From Oscillospiraceae bacterium (GTDB lineage: Bacteria > Bacillota > Clostridia > Oscillospirales > Oscillospiraceae), in NCBI GenBank assembly GCA_021205585.1, contig JAJPXI010000218.1:1-8607 (forward strand): a stretch of 8,607 nucleotides of DNA, given 5' to 3'. Shown piece after piece: positions 6,461 to 8,607 of this stretch (its first letter is position 1; every line of letters starts with the position of its first letter). A program made the position numbers and the translations under genes. The notes below the pieces were generated by a model. That model was not told where the DNA came from and did not search any database. It was given only the letters and a program-made list of their open reading frames with translations.

Positions 6461-7135
6461 ATGGTGCGAATTCTGGTGGTAGACGACGACAAAAACACCC
6501 GCCGGTGGCTGCGGGCCCTGCTGGAGACGGAGGGCTACGACGTCTCCGATGCCGGGGACGGCCAGGAGGCCCTGGCCCTGATGGAGCGGGAGTGGGTGGA
6601 TCTGGTAGTGCTGGATGTGATGATGCCCAACATGGACGGCTACGCCTTCACTGAGGCCCTGCGGGAGACGCGCAATGACCTGCCCATCCTGATGGTGTCC
6701 GCCAAGCAGCTGGCCGCCGACCGGAACAGGGGCTTTCTGGTGGGCATCGACGACTACATGACAAAACCGGTGGACGAGGAGGAGCTGCTCCTGCGTATCC
6801 GGGCCCTGCTCCGGCGTTCCCGCATTGTCAGCGAAAACAAAATCACCGTGGGGGAGGTGGTGCTGGACTACGCCTCCATGACGGTTACCGGCCACGGCCA
6901 GACCATCTCCCTGCCCCAAAAGGAGTTTCAGCTGCTGTACAAGCTGCTGTCCTACCCCGGCCAGATCTTCACCCGCATTCAGCTGATGGACGAGATCTGG
7001 GGAGTAGACAGCGAAACCGGCTGGGAGACCGTAACGGTTCACATCGGTCGGCTGCGCAAGCGCTTTGAAGGCTGGCCGGAGTTTGAGATTGTGTCGGTGC
7101 GGGGACTGGGCTATAAGGCGGTGAAAAAGGTATGA
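6461..7135 (+). CDS. OmpR-family response regulator
   Basis: This 224-residue protein is a DNA-binding response regulator. The receiver domain (1-118) has the acidic pocket DDD (8-10), phospho-acceptor D52 in VVLDVMMPNMDG, the switch residue S80 and K102 in TKPVD. The winged-helix effector domain (about 127-222) has the typical LPQKEFQLLYKLLSYPGQIFTRIQLMDEIWG recognition region (starting at 151) and ends in VSVRGLGYK. All receiver residues needed for phosphotransfer are present. I prefer ATG 6461 to the GTG at 6452, since the GTG lies inside the Shine-Dalgarno sequence AAGGTG (6449-6454), which is 6 nt before the ATG. The next gene overlaps it as ATGA and encodes the partner kinase. The divergent ABC operon is the likely target. 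Specificity within the OmpR family cannot be assigned. Confidence 0.93.
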   Translation: MVRILVVDDDKNTRRWLRALLETEGYDVSDAGDGQEALALMEREWVDLVVLDVMMPNMDGYAFTEALRETRNDLPILMVSAKQLAADRNRGFLVGIDDYMTKPVDEEELLLRIRALLRRSRIVSENKITVGEVVLDYASMTVTGHGQTISLPQKEFQLLYKLLSYPGQIFTRIQLMDEIWGVDSETGWETVTVHIGRLRKRFEGWPEFEIVSVRGLGYKAVKKV

Positions 7136-8187
7136 AGCGCCGCAAAATTCCCCCCAGGGCTGTTCTGACCCTGGTACTGGCCGCTCTGGTGTTCTGTATT
7201 CAGGCGGCCACTGCGGCCCTGGTGATGGGGATCTATTATCTCCTGATGCAAACCGGCGTGCTGCACGAAGGCCGCATTTGGGGCGGCGCGGTGCTGGCCA
7301 GCTTTGCCCTCATCAGCGTTTTGGTAGCCACGGCCCTGTCCCTGCTGGTGGGCCGGGGGCCGGTCAAATGGCTGAACACCCTAATCGAGGGCCTGGAGGC
7401 CCTGGCCGCCGGGGAGTACCAGACCCGCATTTCCATCGGAAACTACCGGGACCTGGAGAACAAGTTCAATCTGCTGGCGGAGGAGCTGGAGAACACCCAG
7501 CTGCTGCGCACGGATTTTATCAATGACTTCTCCCACGAGTTCAAAACCCCGCTGGTCTCCATTCTGGGCTTTGCCCGGCTGCTCAAGCGGGGCAATCTCC
7601 CCCCGGAGCAGAGCCGGGAGTACATGGAAATCATCGAGGAGGAGGCCCTGCGGCTGTCCGCCATGGCCACCAATGTGCTGAATGTGAACCGGTTTGAAAA
7701 CCAGCGCATTCTGACCGACGTGACCCGCTTTAACCTGTCCGAGCAGCTGCGCACCTGCGTGCTGCTGCTGGAGAAAAAGTGGTCGGCCAAGGAGCTGGAG
7801 ATTACCGCCGAGTTTGCCGAGCACCAGATCTGCGCCAACCAGGATCTGCTCAAGCAGGTGTGGATCAATCTGCTGGACAACGCCGTGAAATTCTCTCCCC
7901 CCGGCGGCCGGGTGGAGCTGGGCGTGAAAGCCCAGGAGGACAGCCTGCTGGTGACCATCTCCAACCAGGGGGACCCGATTCCGGAAAAGGACCGGGAGCG
8001 GATTTTCCGCAAATTTTATCAGTGCGACCGCTCCCACGCCACCCAGGGCAACGGCCTTGGCCTGTCCATCGCCAAGCGGGTGGTAGAGCTGCACCGGGGC
8101 CATATTTGGGTAGAAAGCCGGGAGGGAACGGTTCGTTTCTCTGTAGAACTGCCCGACGGCCCGCCGCCGGACGCCGGTTCCAGGTAA
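7132..8187 (+). CDS. Sensor histidine kinase, short extracytoplasmic loop
   Basis: This 351-residue membrane kinase pairs with the preceding regulator. Two membrane segments (about 11-39 and 53-74) are separated by only about 13 residues (QTGVLHEGRIWGG), so no outside sensor domain is present. A HAMP-like linker (75-122) leads to the HisKA helix with phospho-acceptor H135 in DFSHEFKTP, then a HATPase_c domain with N-box WINLLDNAVKF (N246, N250), G1-like NQGDPIP (278-284), F-box RKFYQ and G2 GNGLGLSIAK (306-315). In the G1 box the usual adenine-contacting aspartate of DNGPGIP is asparagine (N278); this variant occurs in some Gram-positive kinases and need not abolish activity. The ATG overlaps the regulator's TGA by ATGA, indicating coupled translation. 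The layout resembles intramembrane-sensing kinases that respond to cell-envelope stress; the signal is not known. Confidence 0.92.
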   Translation: MKRRKIPPRAVLTLVLAALVFCIQAATAALVMGIYYLLMQTGVLHEGRIWGGAVLASFALISVLVATALSLLVGRGPVKWLNTLIEGLEALAAGEYQTRISIGNYRDLENKFNLLAEELENTQLLRTDFINDFSHEFKTPLVSILGFARLLKRGNLPPEQSREYMEIIEEEALRLSAMATNVLNVNRFENQRILTDVTRFNLSEQLRTCVLLLEKKWSAKELEITAEFAEHQICANQDLLKQVWINLLDNAVKFSPPGGRVELGVKAQEDSLLVTISNQGDPIPEKDRERIFRKFYQCDRSHATQGNGLGLSIAKRVVELHRGHIWVESREGTVRFSVELPDGPPPDAGSR

Positions 8188-8221
8188 ATCTACATTGCTG
8201 AAAATCGTTCCATATCAGACT

Positions 8222-8247
8222 GCGCCGCACAGAGCGGGCTGCGGCGC
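8222..8247 (+). terminator. GC-rich hairpin downstream of the kinase
   Basis: GCGCCGCA (8222-8229) and TGCGGCGC (8240-8247) form an 8-bp stem with a 10-nt loop, 35 nt after the kinase stop codon. An alternative GCGCC/GGCGC stem follows directly. No T-run is present, so as a terminator it is weak. The rest of 8188-8330 shows no gene. Confidence 0.3.
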
Positions 8248-8333
8248 CTTGCGGCGCTCCGAATTCTGCATTTGCGCGAAAGAGAAATTGGCCATTCATA
8301 CTTCGTTCAGACCTTTGCTTTTCCCTTATATTA

Positions 8334-8494
8334 GGGAAGCACTGATTAAATGCGCCTGCGGCGACTGGCGGAACTTTTCCGCCAAAAGTGCGTTGCAAAA
8401 GTTTGAAATACATACAGTATTCCTGCACTTTTGCGCCTTCTTTTGTCGCAAAATTTCTCGCCATCCGCTCTTGCCGATTTAATCAGTCCTTCCT
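8334..8494 (+). mobile_element. Complete miniature inverted-repeat element, type B (161 bp)
   Basis: The terminal repeats are GGGAAGCACTGATTAAAT (8334-8351) and ATTTAATCAGTCCTTCC (8477-8493), nearly perfect inverted repeats, each flanked by TA (8332-8333 and 8495-8496). This suggests TA-target insertion by a Tc1/mariner/IS630-type transposase supplied in trans. Inside are nested inverted repeats: TGGCGGAA/TTCCGCCA (8366-8384) and CAAAAGTGC/GCACTTTTG (8383-8391, 8425-8433), so the whole element can fold on itself. An inverted partial copy is at 1-76. No coding capacity is seen. It separates the kinase gene from the terminator at 8500-8551. Confidence 0.8.
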
Positions 8495-8499
8495 TAGAG

Positions 8500-8551
8500 A
8501 AAAAGGACGCATTGCAGATTTTTTCTACAATGCGCCCTTTTTCGTTTTTTT
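8500..8551 (+). terminator. Strong rho-independent terminator
   Basis: AAAAAGG-A-CGCATTG (8500-8514) pairs with CAATGCG-C-CCTTTTT (8528-8542), 14 pairs with one mismatch and a 13-nt loop. It is followed by CG and seven T (8545-8551). The A-rich left arm makes it usable in both directions. It may once have ended the two-component operon, with the type B element inserted between, or it may serve a convergent gene outside the window. Confidence 0.8.
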
Positions 8552-8607
8552 AAGGCAACACCGCATAGAGCGGCAAGAGTGAATTGCGAGTCAAATTTCC
8601 GTCAGAA
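8552..8607 (-). repeat. Start of a third miniature-element-like repeat, type C (cut by window end)
   Basis: The sequence beginning AAGGCAACACCGCATAGAG right after the terminator has no coding potential. On the minus strand, 8587-8572 reads GCAATTCACTCTTGCC, 13 of 16 identical to GCCATCCGCTCTTGCC in the type B element and similar to the type A core. It therefore looks like the end of another member of the same loose family with a different terminal repeat. Its other end is outside the window. Confidence 0.4.

Noticed and set aside
6371..7042. Minus-strand reading frame opposite the response regulator
   Set aside because: Antisense shadow with no domain; the plus strand encodes a complete receiver and winged helix.
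7865..8464. Minus-strand reading frame spanning the kinase end and the right repeat
   Set aside because: It runs through the miniature element and is antisense to HATPase motifs; no domain is recognisable.
1..8607. CRISPR array, tRNA or rRNA genes
   Set aside because: No regularly spaced direct repeats, and no tRNA-like cloverleaf or conserved rRNA stretch was seen on either strand.

Overview
The window looks like chromosome of a GC-rich, low-abundance-of-A/T Firmicute, most likely a gut Clostridia member of the Oscillospirales (Flavonifractor, Lawsonibacter or Oscillibacter-like). This is an inference from strong AAAGGAG-type ribosome binding sites, GC-rich codon use, and the families present (a TM287/288-type heterodimeric ABC exporter, a cytidylate-kinase-like protein, an OmpR/HisKA pair). 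No taxonomic marker gene is present.

Layout. Positions 1-568 are a decayed, AT-richer junction. It holds the end of a miniature inverted-repeat element (1-76), the remains of a von Willebrand A (VWA) gene (about 81-436) broken by an 80-bp miniature element (131-210) and by a likely one-base deletion in an A-run near 366-372, and then a palindromic site pair (464-514) that closely fits a tandem NrdR operator but has no nrd gene beside it. Four genes follow on the minus strand. The transcription order is: ABC exporter subunit with a degenerate ATPase site (6298-4541), ABC subunit with the canonical site (4541-2706), cytidylate-kinase-like protein (2700-2095), then, after a 113-nt gap with a hairpin, a membrane-anchored phospholipase D/cardiolipin synthase-like protein (1981-569). 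The first three are tightly coupled (TAATG overlap; 5-nt gap). Diverging from them on the plus strand is a two-component system: an OmpR-family response regulator (6461-7135) and a histidine kinase (7132-8187), overlapping by ATGA.

How they fit together. The divergent arrangement across a ~160-bp shared promoter region suggests that the two-component system controls the exporter operon. The kinase has a very short outside loop, as in kinases that sense envelope stress or drugs in the membrane. The phospholipase D-like enzyme could add a membrane-lipid branch to the same envelope response; this is inference.

The right end (8188-8607) has no gene. It holds a GC-rich hairpin, a complete 161-bp miniature element (8334-8494) whose inverted partial copy forms the left edge of the window, a strong rho-independent terminator (8500-8551), and the start of a third repeat family. 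Three element types with different terminal repeats share a short core sequence. The protein-coding part is fairly ordinary; the most notable signals are the orphan NrdR-like operator and the family of miniature elements with a common core.
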